A DNA stretch of 40,584 bases from contig JAOZST010000009.1 in assembly GCA_029939535.1 (NCBI GenBank), positions 1 to 40,584 of the forward strand, given 5' to 3'. Of the stretch, positions 33,870-40,584 are shown one piece after another. The notes under the pieces are model-generated. The model was not told the origin of the DNA and ran no database searches. It was given only the letters and a program-made list of their open reading frames with translations. The stretch's first letter is position 1; the number at the start of each line of letters is the position of its first letter. The DNA comes from NBML01 sp029939535. GTDB taxonomy: Bacteria > Desulfobacterota > Desulfobacteria > Desulfobacterales > Desulfobacteraceae. Position numbers and translations under genes: made by a program.

Positions 33870-36800
33870 ATGGCATCTCCGGGAACTGATTTTAGTATAA
33901 ACGATTTTGAATTTTATTGGAAAGACCTTGATGAAGAAGCAAAAGCTATCCTGGTAAACGATGCTGCCTTCCTTCCTCCTGCCCAGGGGATTCTTCCGGT
34001 ACTTGAAGGGGTCATGTCCTTTAATTTTAATGTCCGGACCAATGCCAGAAAAAGTCTTGAAACCATTCTGAACAGAATCCATCAACAGCTGGAAAACCCA
34101 GATGAAGATGAAACCTTTCTTTTGGGACTAAAAAATTCTGCCATGGTGTCAGCAAGGATTTTTCAACAAATCTCACCGGAAATACCTCTCAATGACATGG
34201 GTTTTTTCTTAAAAACCTTGCTCAGACTGGGAGACAGGGGGGCTTATTTCATATTTAAAGCGGTTTGCAAGGGTTTAATAACTCCTGGGACCCTGAAAAA
34301 ACTTATAGGTTCTTTGGATGATGATCTGCGTCTTTTATTTGTTGATCAATATTTGCAGGCTCCACCAGCTGTCAGGCTGAAATTCGGTACATTATTCAGA
34401 ACGATTTTAAAGACCATCAGTCAAAGAGAACCTGTCATTGAATTTTATGCAAGACTGTTTGACCGCAAACGGGACGCAGATCCTTTTTTGAATAATATAA
34501 ATTTTGTTTTAAGAGATCCCGAAACCATTATCCAAAAGGAAATTGTCTCCCCTTCTCCCATGGAAAAAAGTAAAGGTCTGAAAGCCTTGTCCATGATGAA
34601 GGCCAAAATTCCTTTTCAATTCCTTTTGGAGGCCTTTGAAAATGAAGAAGTAAATGAAGAAGTAAAAAAGGTCAGGCATACAATATACAGCCTTATCGAA
34701 AATTCTTCCATGGGACTGTATCCTGAACTTTTTGAGCCTGTTCTCAAGATTGTTTATCAATGTGATCCAGACGACCATAGGGATCAATTTGACCGCTATG
34801 AAGCCATCAATGCTTTTAAAGCATTGGTTGTCACTGGAAAGGTCCCGATCTATCAGCTTTTCAGTATGATCAGGGATAATAATCCTGAAATATTACCCCA
34901 TTTCCATAATGAAATAGCTTCTTTATCAAGGATTTCTTTTTTGATTATTCAGGATATTGCATTAAATAAGGAAAAATACCTGACAGAAAATTTTGATATA
35001 AACCTGGCCTGTATTTTTGGCATGATCAAAAAAAGGCCTGAACGGGTAATGAAAGTCCTTAAAAATTATGAAGAATTATCCGGTACCAGGCTGAACATTG
35101 ATGTTACTGCTTTTATGGAAAAAATAAGACAATTACTACGAAAGGAAAGACAACGTATTGAATCTCCCTTTGCCAATATTGTGGCAGGGTTAACAGGGTT
35201 AAAGAATAAATCTAAAAACCCCAAAAAGTTTTTTTCTGATTTGTTACAGAGTCCGATTAAGAAAAAAATTGAAGACTTGAAAAATAATATTCCTTTAAAA
35301 TTTATTGATTTTCAGGGGCTGAAGTTTAAAAATGAAAATTTGTGTGAATTGAAATTTTCAGCCTCTATATTATTTTTTAACAGGGCCAGTTTTGAGGATT
35401 GCGACCTGTCAAAATCCTATTTTGCAAAGGCCTATTTTAAAAAAACTGTTTTTTATAATGTCAATATGGATTTCAGCGTTTTTGATAATATTTATTTTGA
35501 CGATGCCGTTTTTATTAATGTCAATGCCAGGAATACTTCGTTTAAAAATTGCAGTTTCCAGGGGGCCAGCTTATTTAATTGTAATTTTAAACAGGCAGAT
35601 ATGACAGATGCAGTCTTTATTAATGCCAGGGTTTCCAAAACAGTTTTCAGCAGCGCAAAATTGTCTTATTCGTGTTTTGCTCATTCAAGAATTTCAGGAG
35701 TTTCTTTTGCCACCGCACAGATTGCCCTGGCTGATTTTTCAGGAGTAAGGGCCAGGTTCAGTCGGTTCCCTTCCCATGCATTGTCAGATTTTCAAACACA
35801 GGGAATCGAATACAATGACCGGCATTATCAATTGGGTTTTAATGACCTGCCCCAAATAGACAAACAAATTGCTTTGGAAATCAATATGTTGATTTTCTGC
35901 GAATTTATTCACTATGGGGAGATGAAATTTTTAAATCAGAACAAACTAAGCCTTTTAACAGCCTATGATATTTTCAAATCTTCCCAGGCAGATTTTTTCC
36001 AGATCATTCCCTTGCTCTTACATGAAAATTTTGATTTCTCAGATATGGGTCCTTTGCATGGCAAAACTCCCCATGGTATTTCCGACTATCTTCCCTCCAA
36101 TGAGGCTGTGATTATTTGTGAGAGATATACCGGTCAAAATAAATTCAAAGTAAGAAGAAACTTTGAGCCACAAATAGAAGGACTTTTTACCATGGGCAGT
36201 GTAGGGTCCCTTGCCCAGACCGTTGAATCGGATATTGATTATTGGGTTTGCATCAATGAAGATATTATGGGCCGTCAGGGCCTCGGGCTTTTTAAAAAAA
36301 AGCTTAAAGCCATAGAAATTTTTGCCCTTGAAAAATTTAAAATCCGGATAACATTTTTTGTTGTGGACATACTAAAGGCAAGGAACAATGATTTTGGTGA
36401 TTCCACCCAGGAAAGCTCTGGATCTGCCCAGTCCAGGCTCCTGAAAGAAGAATTTTATCGGACCATGATCCATGTGGCTGGAAAATTGCCTTTGTGGGCT
36501 GTGCTGCCTAGCACCATCAGCCTTAATTATCATCATATGATCCTGGGAAGGATCAGCAGTTTTGCAAAGACCCATCGCTATATTGATCTGGGAGATATCC
36601 ATGCCATTCCCGTGAACGAATACTACGGGGCCTCAATCTGGCAGATGTTTAAATGGCTGAATAGCCCGTTTAAATCTGTGATAAAAATGGCATTGCTGGA
36701 AAAATATATTCATGCCTATGGAAAAGAAGACCTTTTATGTAACCAATATAAAAATGAATGGATGAATTCAGGCACCCATCTAAAGCTTGCTCAGAACGAT

Positions 36801-37790
36801 TCCTATATAATTCTTTTGAACAATCTGCTCACTTACTATAGGCAATGCAATGATATCCAGTCTGTTAATCTGATTTTAACCTGTTTTTTTCTTAAACTTG
36901 AAATTTCAAAACAGGGAGAAATCGATAATACCATATTTGGTCTCAGGAAAATTCTTTTGGACAAATGCCTTGGGGACTGGGGATGGAATTATAAAAGACT
37001 CATTGAAATAGGTAGATTTAAAGAATGGCAGTACTCCAGGCTGCAGAGGCTTTCCAACACCATTGATCAATATATGCAGACAAAATATAGTAATGTAAAA
37101 AAATATTTTGAAAATCAGCCAAGAAGCGGATTGATGATTTCCAACGAAGACAGGAAGGTGCTGGAGCAAAAGGTTGATGTAGTTTTTCAGGAAAAACCCT
37201 TTAAAATTAAGAAGGTTCTTCTGGTATCCAGAGGGGATAGGCATTTTACAAGATTGCACCTAAAACATAATCCAAGGACCGGTACTCCTGGAACCTGGGA
37301 GCTGCTCCATAAAAATTCAAAAATTCACAATGATCATGAAGACTCACTGGTAAGCTCTGAAACCATTGAAGAGATCGGGGCATGGTTGATAAATAATAGT
37401 TTTTACACAAATCAGTCCATTGTCAATTTGATTCCAAATGCTACAGCCGTGGAGCACGAAGCTATCCAGAAACTCTATAAAGCCATGTATGATTTTTTCC
37501 TTCCTGACATGGGGAAAACTATTCAGTTTAATGAGCTGCGAAAGAAAAACCCCAAAATTGTTTCCCTTTTTATCTCCTTAAATTTTTATGCAGCCAAGCA
37601 GCAGGCAACCATTACAGATTTTTGTGCAGTGTATCTTAATTCATGGGGTGAAATGTATTCCCGATCTTCCTGGCCTGGAAAAACATTCTCAACCATGGAA
37701 ATTGCTAAAAAAAAGATCCTTGTTACCCTTGGAATTAGAAAATTTCCTAAGAATACAGCTTTTTATTTTTCCAAGGGCATGGCAAGATAA
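33870..37790 (+). CDS. Class I adenylate cyclase fused to N-terminal helical and pentapeptide-repeat domains
   Basis: This is 1306 residues. Residues 1-470 are entirely helical, HEAT-like in style. Residues about 479-632 are pentapeptide-like repeats (series such as ASFEDCDLSKSYF, AVFINVNARNTSFKN). From about residue 690 to the end the protein is homologous to E. coli CyaA. The nucleotidyltransferase signature reads MGSVGSLAQTVESDIDYWVC (775-794), with metal-binding D788 and D790. EEFYRTMIHVAGKLPLW and EYYGASIWQMFKWLNSPFKSV match CyaA closely. It should therefore make cAMP from ATP. It lacks the last 200 or so residues of E. coli CyaA, the region implicated in glucose/PTS control. It is the only gene between parE and ptsH. 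cyaA-like naming is withheld because the architecture differs. Confidence 0.9.
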   Translation: MASPGTDFSINDFEFYWKDLDEEAKAILVNDAAFLPPAQGILPVLEGVMSFNFNVRTNARKSLETILNRIHQQLENPDEDETFLLGLKNSAMVSARIFQQISPEIPLNDMGFFLKTLLRLGDRGAYFIFKAVCKGLITPGTLKKLIGSLDDDLRLLFVDQYLQAPPAVRLKFGTLFRTILKTISQREPVIEFYARLFDRKRDADPFLNNINFVLRDPETIIQKEIVSPSPMEKSKGLKALSMMKAKIPFQFLLEAFENEEVNEEVKKVRHTIYSLIENSSMGLYPELFEPVLKIVYQCDPDDHRDQFDRYEAINAFKALVVTGKVPIYQLFSMIRDNNPEILPHFHNEIASLSRISFLIIQDIALNKEKYLTENFDINLACIFGMIKKRPERVMKVLKNYEELSGTRLNIDVTAFMEKIRQLLRKERQRIESPFANIVAGLTGLKNKSKNPKKFFSDLLQSPIKKKIEDLKNNIPLKFIDFQGLKFKNENLCELKFSASILFFNRASFEDCDLSKSYFAKAYFKKTVFYNVNMDFSVFDNIYFDDAVFINVNARNTSFKNCSFQGASLFNCNFKQADMTDAVFINARVSKTVFSSAKLSYSCFAHSRISGVSFATAQIALADFSGVRARFSRFPSHALSDFQTQGIEYNDRHYQLGFNDLPQIDKQIALEINMLIFCEFIHYGEMKFLNQNKLSLLTAYDIFKSSQADFFQIIPLLLHENFDFSDMGPLHGKTPHGISDYLPSNEAVIICERYTGQNKFKVRRNFEPQIEGLFTMGSVGSLAQTVESDIDYWVCINEDIMGRQGLGLFKKKLKAIEIFALEKFKIRITFFVVDILKARNNDFGDSTQESSGSAQSRLLKEEFYRTMIHVAGKLPLWAVLPSTISLNYHHMILGRISSFAKTHRYIDLGDIHAIPVNEYYGASIWQMFKWLNSPFKSVIKMALLEKYIHAYGKEDLLCNQYKNEWMNSGTHLKLAQNDSYIILLNNLLTYYRQCNDIQSVNLILTCFFLKLEISKQGEIDNTIFGLRKILLDKCLGDWGWNYKRLIEIGRFKEWQYSRLQRLSNTIDQYMQTKYSNVKKYFENQPRSGLMISNEDRKVLEQKVDVVFQEKPFKIKKVLLVSRGDRHFTRLHLKHNPRTGTPGTWELLHKNSKIHNDHEDSLVSSETIEEIGAWLINNSFYTNQSIVNLIPNATAVEHEAIQKLYKAMYDFFLPDMGKTIQFNELRKKNPKIVSLFISLNFYAAKQQATITDFCAVYLNSWGEMYSRSSWPGKTFSTMEIAKKKILVTLGIRKFPKNTAFYFSKGMAR

Positions 37791-37904
37791 GGATCAGGCT
37801 GGAAATCCAGCTGGTAAAAAAAACAAAAATATGGTATGTAATAGCCAATTAATAAATGCCTGATAAAATAAGTTGGTCTGTCAATTATACATCATTTCCA
37901 CACA

Positions 37905-37931
37905 TTGACTTTTCAAATTGAAAGATATAAA
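37905..37931 (+). promoter_or_regulatory. Candidate ptsH promoter with overlapping dyad
   Basis: TTGACT (37905-37910), a 15-base spacer and TATAAA (37926-37931). The spacer contains TTTCAAATTGAAA (37911-37923), a perfect odd palindrome. The spacer is short, so this may also be only a regulator site. Confidence 0.35.
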
Positions 37932-37962
37932 AAAAGAAAATTTTGCATAGAAAGAATTAAGG

Positions 37963-38253
37963 TTGAATAAAAATAATTTATTTTCCCTGCAGACAATTAC
38001 CAGAAATGAATTGGGAATGCATGCTAGGCCTGCAGCAAAGATAGCGGAAATGGCCATGGAAGCCAAGGGCGAGGTTCAGCTCTCCAATGGTTCCTTAAAA
38101 GTGGACGCATCAAGCATTATTGATATTTTGACCCTTGGTGCAGTAAAGGGTACCAGGATTTCAATTCAGGTTGAGTTTATAGAGGATCAAAGCATAATGG
38201 AACAAATCAAGGCGTTCTTTGACGCTGGTTTTGGAGAATTAAATAATGAATAA
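37963..38253 (+). CDS. ptsH: Phosphocarrier protein HPr
   Basis: This is 96 residues. The phosphorylation site is H20 in GMHARPAAKIAEMA, and the second conserved segment is DASSIIDILTLGA, whose second serine lies where Ser46 is phosphorylated by HPr kinase in other bacteria. HPr takes phosphate from Enzyme I and passes it to sugar-specific or regulatory proteins. The start is taken as TTG 37963, because a stop (TAG) lies just upstream in frame and no ATG precedes the active-site histidine. The AAGG next to it is too close to be an ideal ribosome site, so the exact start is uncertain. Its stop overlaps the ptsI start by 8 bases. Confidence 0.93.
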   Translation: MNKNNLFSLQTITRNELGMHARPAAKIAEMAMEAKGEVQLSNGSLKVDASSIIDILTLGAVKGTRISIQVEFIEDQSIMEQIKAFFDAGFGELNNE

Positions 38254-40021
38254 AACCGGTTCCGAACAGGTCATGCTAAGGGGCATAAGCGGGTCCCCGG
38301 GGATTTGTATCGGCAAAGCCTATATTGTAGACAGGGAGGGGGTCAATCTTATCAAAAGATACCCTGTCAGCGAGGCCATGGTGCCAGGAGAGATCGACCG
38401 GTTTAAAAATGCTGTCATAAAAGCCAAAAATGATCATGCAAAAGCCATAGAAGCCCTTGATCAAGATCTGGGTGAAAATCTAAATATTCTTGAAACCCAT
38501 ATGGTATTGTTCAAGGACAAGATGCTTTACGGCAAGACCCTGGAAACAATTGCCCAGGACAGGATCAATGCCGAGTGGGCTCTGCGCAAGGTTTCCAGGC
38601 AGGTCAAAATCATGTTTGAGCAGATTGATGATAAATACCTCAAAGCAAGGGTTAATGACATTGTACAGGTATCTGACAAAATCATGTCCTATCTTGTGGG
38701 TGGCCAGGATATCCAAATCAAGGATATTAATAAGCGGGTCATCATTGTTGCCCATGATCTGTCCCCTGCCGATGCAAGTCAGATCAAACTTGAAAAAATC
38801 AAGGGTTTTGTAACGGATAGAGGTGGGAAAAACTCCCATACCAGTATTGTAGCCAAATCCTTGAAAATTCCATCGGTTTTAGGCCTTGGCAGGGCAACGG
38901 TCAGCGTTAATAATGATGACATTCTCATTGTTGACGGATCTTCGGGTATCATAATTGTAAACCCTGAAGAAAATACCCTGTTCAAATATGAAGAACGCCT
39001 GGAGCGGTTTGAAAAGTACCGGGCAGATATAGAAAGGGACAGTCATTTACCTGCAATTACCCAGGATGGAATTACCCTGAATCTCATGGCCAATATTGAA
39101 CTTGTGGAAGAGGTTGTCTCTGCCAGGGACAACGGTGCAAATGGTATCGGCCTTTTCAGGACGGAATTTTTATATTTAAACCTGAAACGATTCCCCACGG
39201 AAGATGAATTGCTCCAGAAATATAAAGAAGTGGTGGAATTCATGCATCCTGAACCTGTGACCATCAGGACCCTTGATATCAACGGAGATAAGGTTAATCC
39301 CTATCTTGACTCAGTTGAAGAGGTCAACCCTTCCCTGGGACTAAGGGCAGTCAGATTCTGCCTTGAAAATCAGGATATATTCATTACCCAGCTCAAGGCT
39401 ATTTTGAGGGCTGCAGCCTTTGGCAATATTAAGTTGTTGATTCCCATGATCTCCAGCGTGGAGGAAATCATCCGGGTAAAAGCGGTGCTTAACAAGGCCA
39501 TTGTTGAGCTTGAAAACCAGGATAAAATTTTTAATAAGGACATTCCCCTGGGGATAATGATAGAAGTCCCTTCTGCCGTAATAATGGCAGAAGAACTGGC
39601 ATCCCTTGTGGACTTTTTCAGCATTGGCACCAATGATTTGATTCAATACTCCCTGGCAATTGACCGTAGTAACCGGAGGGTGGCTCATTTATACCAGGCC
39701 CTGAATCCTGCAGTTCTGAAAATGATAAAAATGACCTGTGAGGCTGCCTGGAAAAATGGGATTAAGGTGACCATGTGTGGAGAAATGGCTGGTGATCCCA
39801 TTAATATTCCTGTTTTGCTGGGTTTTGGACTAACCAATTTTTCCATGAATTCAGCGTCCATCCCTGTTGTCAAAAAAATGATCCGGAATATGGATTTTAA
39901 ACTTGCTGAGAAAAATGTAGAAAAACTTTCTGGTTTCCAGACCACAGAAGAAATAATTTCCTTTATCCAGGAAGAATACAAAGAAATTCTTCCTTACAAA
40001 GAAACGGAAGAACAGGCATGA
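38246..40021 (+). CDS. ptsI: Phosphoenolpyruvate-protein phosphotransferase (Enzyme I)
   Basis: This 591-residue protein has EI length. The N-terminal HPr-binding/phosphohistidine domain carries the active H198 in GGKNSHTSIVA. The C-terminal TIM-barrel PEP-binding domain has GIGLFRTEFLY and the MIEVPSAVIMAEELA and SIGTNDLIQYSLAIDR motifs, with the essential cysteine in VTMCGEMAGD. It transfers phosphate from PEP to HPr. No EII transporter component occurs in the window, so the pathway may be regulatory or use distant partners. It overlaps ptsH upstream by 8 bases and smpB downstream by 4. Confidence 0.98.
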   Translation: MNKTGSEQVMLRGISGSPGICIGKAYIVDREGVNLIKRYPVSEAMVPGEIDRFKNAVIKAKNDHAKAIEALDQDLGENLNILETHMVLFKDKMLYGKTLETIAQDRINAEWALRKVSRQVKIMFEQIDDKYLKARVNDIVQVSDKIMSYLVGGQDIQIKDINKRVIIVAHDLSPADASQIKLEKIKGFVTDRGGKNSHTSIVAKSLKIPSVLGLGRATVSVNNDDILIVDGSSGIIIVNPEENTLFKYEERLERFEKYRADIERDSHLPAITQDGITLNLMANIELVEEVVSARDNGANGIGLFRTEFLYLNLKRFPTEDELLQKYKEVVEFMHPEPVTIRTLDINGDKVNPYLDSVEEVNPSLGLRAVRFCLENQDIFITQLKAILRAAAFGNIKLLIPMISSVEEIIRVKAVLNKAIVELENQDKIFNKDIPLGIMIEVPSAVIMAEELASLVDFFSIGTNDLIQYSLAIDRSNRRVAHLYQALNPAVLKMIKMTCEAAWKNGIKVTMCGEMAGDPINIPVLLGFGLTNFSMNSASIPVVKKMIRNMDFKLAEKNVEKLSGFQTTEEIISFIQEEYKEILPYKETEEQA

Positions 40022-40482
40022 ATTCAGACTATATCAAACTCATAGCCACCAATAAAAAAGCAAGGCATAATTACCATATTGATGCGGAATATGAGGCAGG
40101 TATTGTCCTTGTAGGTTCGGAAGTAAAATCAATAAGGGAAGGGAGGGTGAGCTTCCAGGATGCCTATGCAGATATTAAAAATGGGGAGCTTTTTTTGCGG
40201 CAGCTTCATATTTCTCCCTACAAATATGCCTATAATGCTAATCATGAAGCGTTGAGGACCCGCAAACTTTTGCTTCACAGGTATGAAATAAAAAAATTAT
40301 TTGCCCGGATCAAGGAAAAGGGGTATTCCCTGGTTCCCTTGAAAATTTATTTTAAAAATGACAAAATAAAAGTATTACTCGGTCTTGGTAAGGGTAAAAA
40401 ACTTTATGACAAAAGAGAAAGTATCAAGCAGAAAGATGTAAAACGGGATATGGACAGGGCAAGAAAAAAGTATAATGACTAA
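40018..40482 (+). CDS. smpB: SsrA-binding protein SmpB
   Basis: This 154-residue protein has the standard beta-barrel SmpB core (IATNKKARHNYHIDAEYEAG, then LVGSEVKSIREGRVSF) and a basic C-terminal tail (DKRESIKQKDVKRDMDRARKK) that mimics the missing anticodon arm of tmRNA. It delivers tmRNA to stalled ribosomes. Its ATG overlaps the ptsI stop by 4 bases (ATGA), and the tmRNA gene begins 66 bases after its stop, so both halves of trans-translation are adjacent. Confidence 0.98.
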   Translation: MNSDYIKLIATNKKARHNYHIDAEYEAGIVLVGSEVKSIREGRVSFQDAYADIKNGELFLRQLHISPYKYAYNANHEALRTRKLLLHRYEIKKLFARIKEKGYSLVPLKIYFKNDKIKVLLGLGKGKKLYDKRESIKQKDVKRDMDRARKKYND

Positions 40483-40492
40483 TGGGCCTGCA

Positions 40493-40520
40493 TTGACTTT
40501 TTCAAAGGAAATGCTATAGT
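40493..40520 (+). promoter_or_regulatory. ssrA promoter
   Basis: TTGACT (40493-40498), a 16-base spacer and TATAGT (40515-40520) would start RNA near 40527, about 20 bases before the mature 5' end. This fits a short precursor trimmed by RNase P. Confidence 0.65.
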
Positions 40521-40547
40521 ATTAATCACAATGTTCTTTTACAATTT

Positions 40548-40584
40548 GGGGGCGAAATGGCTTCGACGGAGATTTTGAGGTCTA
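40548..40584 (+). ncRNA. ssrA: Transfer-messenger RNA (tmRNA), 5' end only
   Basis: GGGGGCGAAATGGCTTCGAC matches the conserved 5' acceptor-stem and D-loop-like sequence of tmRNA (usually GGGGGCGAAACGG-type). It lies directly downstream of smpB behind a good promoter and runs off the right edge, so the tag-coding region and 3' end are not visible. Confidence 0.9.

Noticed and set aside
37791..37830. GCTGG/CCAGC hairpin after the cyclase gene as a terminator
   Set aside because: It is followed by an A-rich, not T-rich, tract on the plus strand, and the minus strand has no gene there.

Overview
This is an AT-rich chromosomal window from a Gram-negative bacterium. The best guess is a sulfate-reducing Desulfobacterota of the Desulfobacteraceae type. 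That placement rests on gene repertoire and protein style (a FeeM-type acyltransferase behind a sigma-54 promoter, ExeA-like ATPase fused to OmpA, GNAT-fused CoA-transferase, PTS proteins with no transporter subunit nearby). It is an inference, not a database result. About 30 protein genes are recognisable, plus the 5' end of the tmRNA gene at the right edge. There is one 10-N assembly gap at 12465-12474. No rRNA, tRNA, CRISPR array, prophage or complete insertion sequence was seen.

Layout. (1) 1-9.4 kb is an envelope/accessory region. It holds a divergent lipoprotein cut by the window edge, an unknown membrane protein coupled to a long TPR lipoprotein, an AAA-type ATPase with a nuclease-like tail (possibly a later arrival), a convergent two-gene operon (coiled-coil membrane protein with a RelE-like tail, then an ExeA-like ATPase fused to OmpA), and a FeeM-type N-acyltransferase gene behind a consensus sigma-54 promoter. 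The region resembles exosortase/PEP-CTERM neighbourhoods, but no exosortase is in view. (2) 9.5-12.4 kb has an acyl-CoA hydrolase/transferase-GNAT fusion divergent from a TetR regulator, with a near-perfect operator over the fusion gene's -10 box. (3) 12.4-17.4 kb has a gene crossing the assembly gap, an MltD-like transglycosylase, and a minus-strand guaA operon ending in a small cysteine-rich protein.

(4) 17.4-26.5 kb has efp on the plus strand facing a seven-gene minus-strand operon: a LysM-like repeat protein, yajC, secD, secF, a CpoB-like lipoprotein, dprA and topA. (5) 26.5-33.8 kb has rng, then the overlapping parE-parC-mltF operon. (6) 33.9-40.6 kb has a 1306-residue protein joining a helical-repeat region, pentapeptide repeats and a class I adenylate cyclase domain. 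It is followed by ptsH-ptsI-smpB and the start of ssrA.

How the parts work together. The right half is housekeeping: protein export (YajC-SecDF), topology and segregation (TopA, ParCE), translation rescue (EF-P, SmpB, tmRNA), RNA decay (RNase G) and wall turnover (MltD, MltF). The most unusual item is the fused class I adenylate cyclase. It lacks the C-terminal regulatory region of enterobacterial CyaA, carries a large N-terminal extension, and lies directly upstream of HPr and Enzyme I. This suggests a rearranged PTS-cAMP signalling arrangement. The second is a CoA-transferase whose catalytic glutamate position reads as glutamine.
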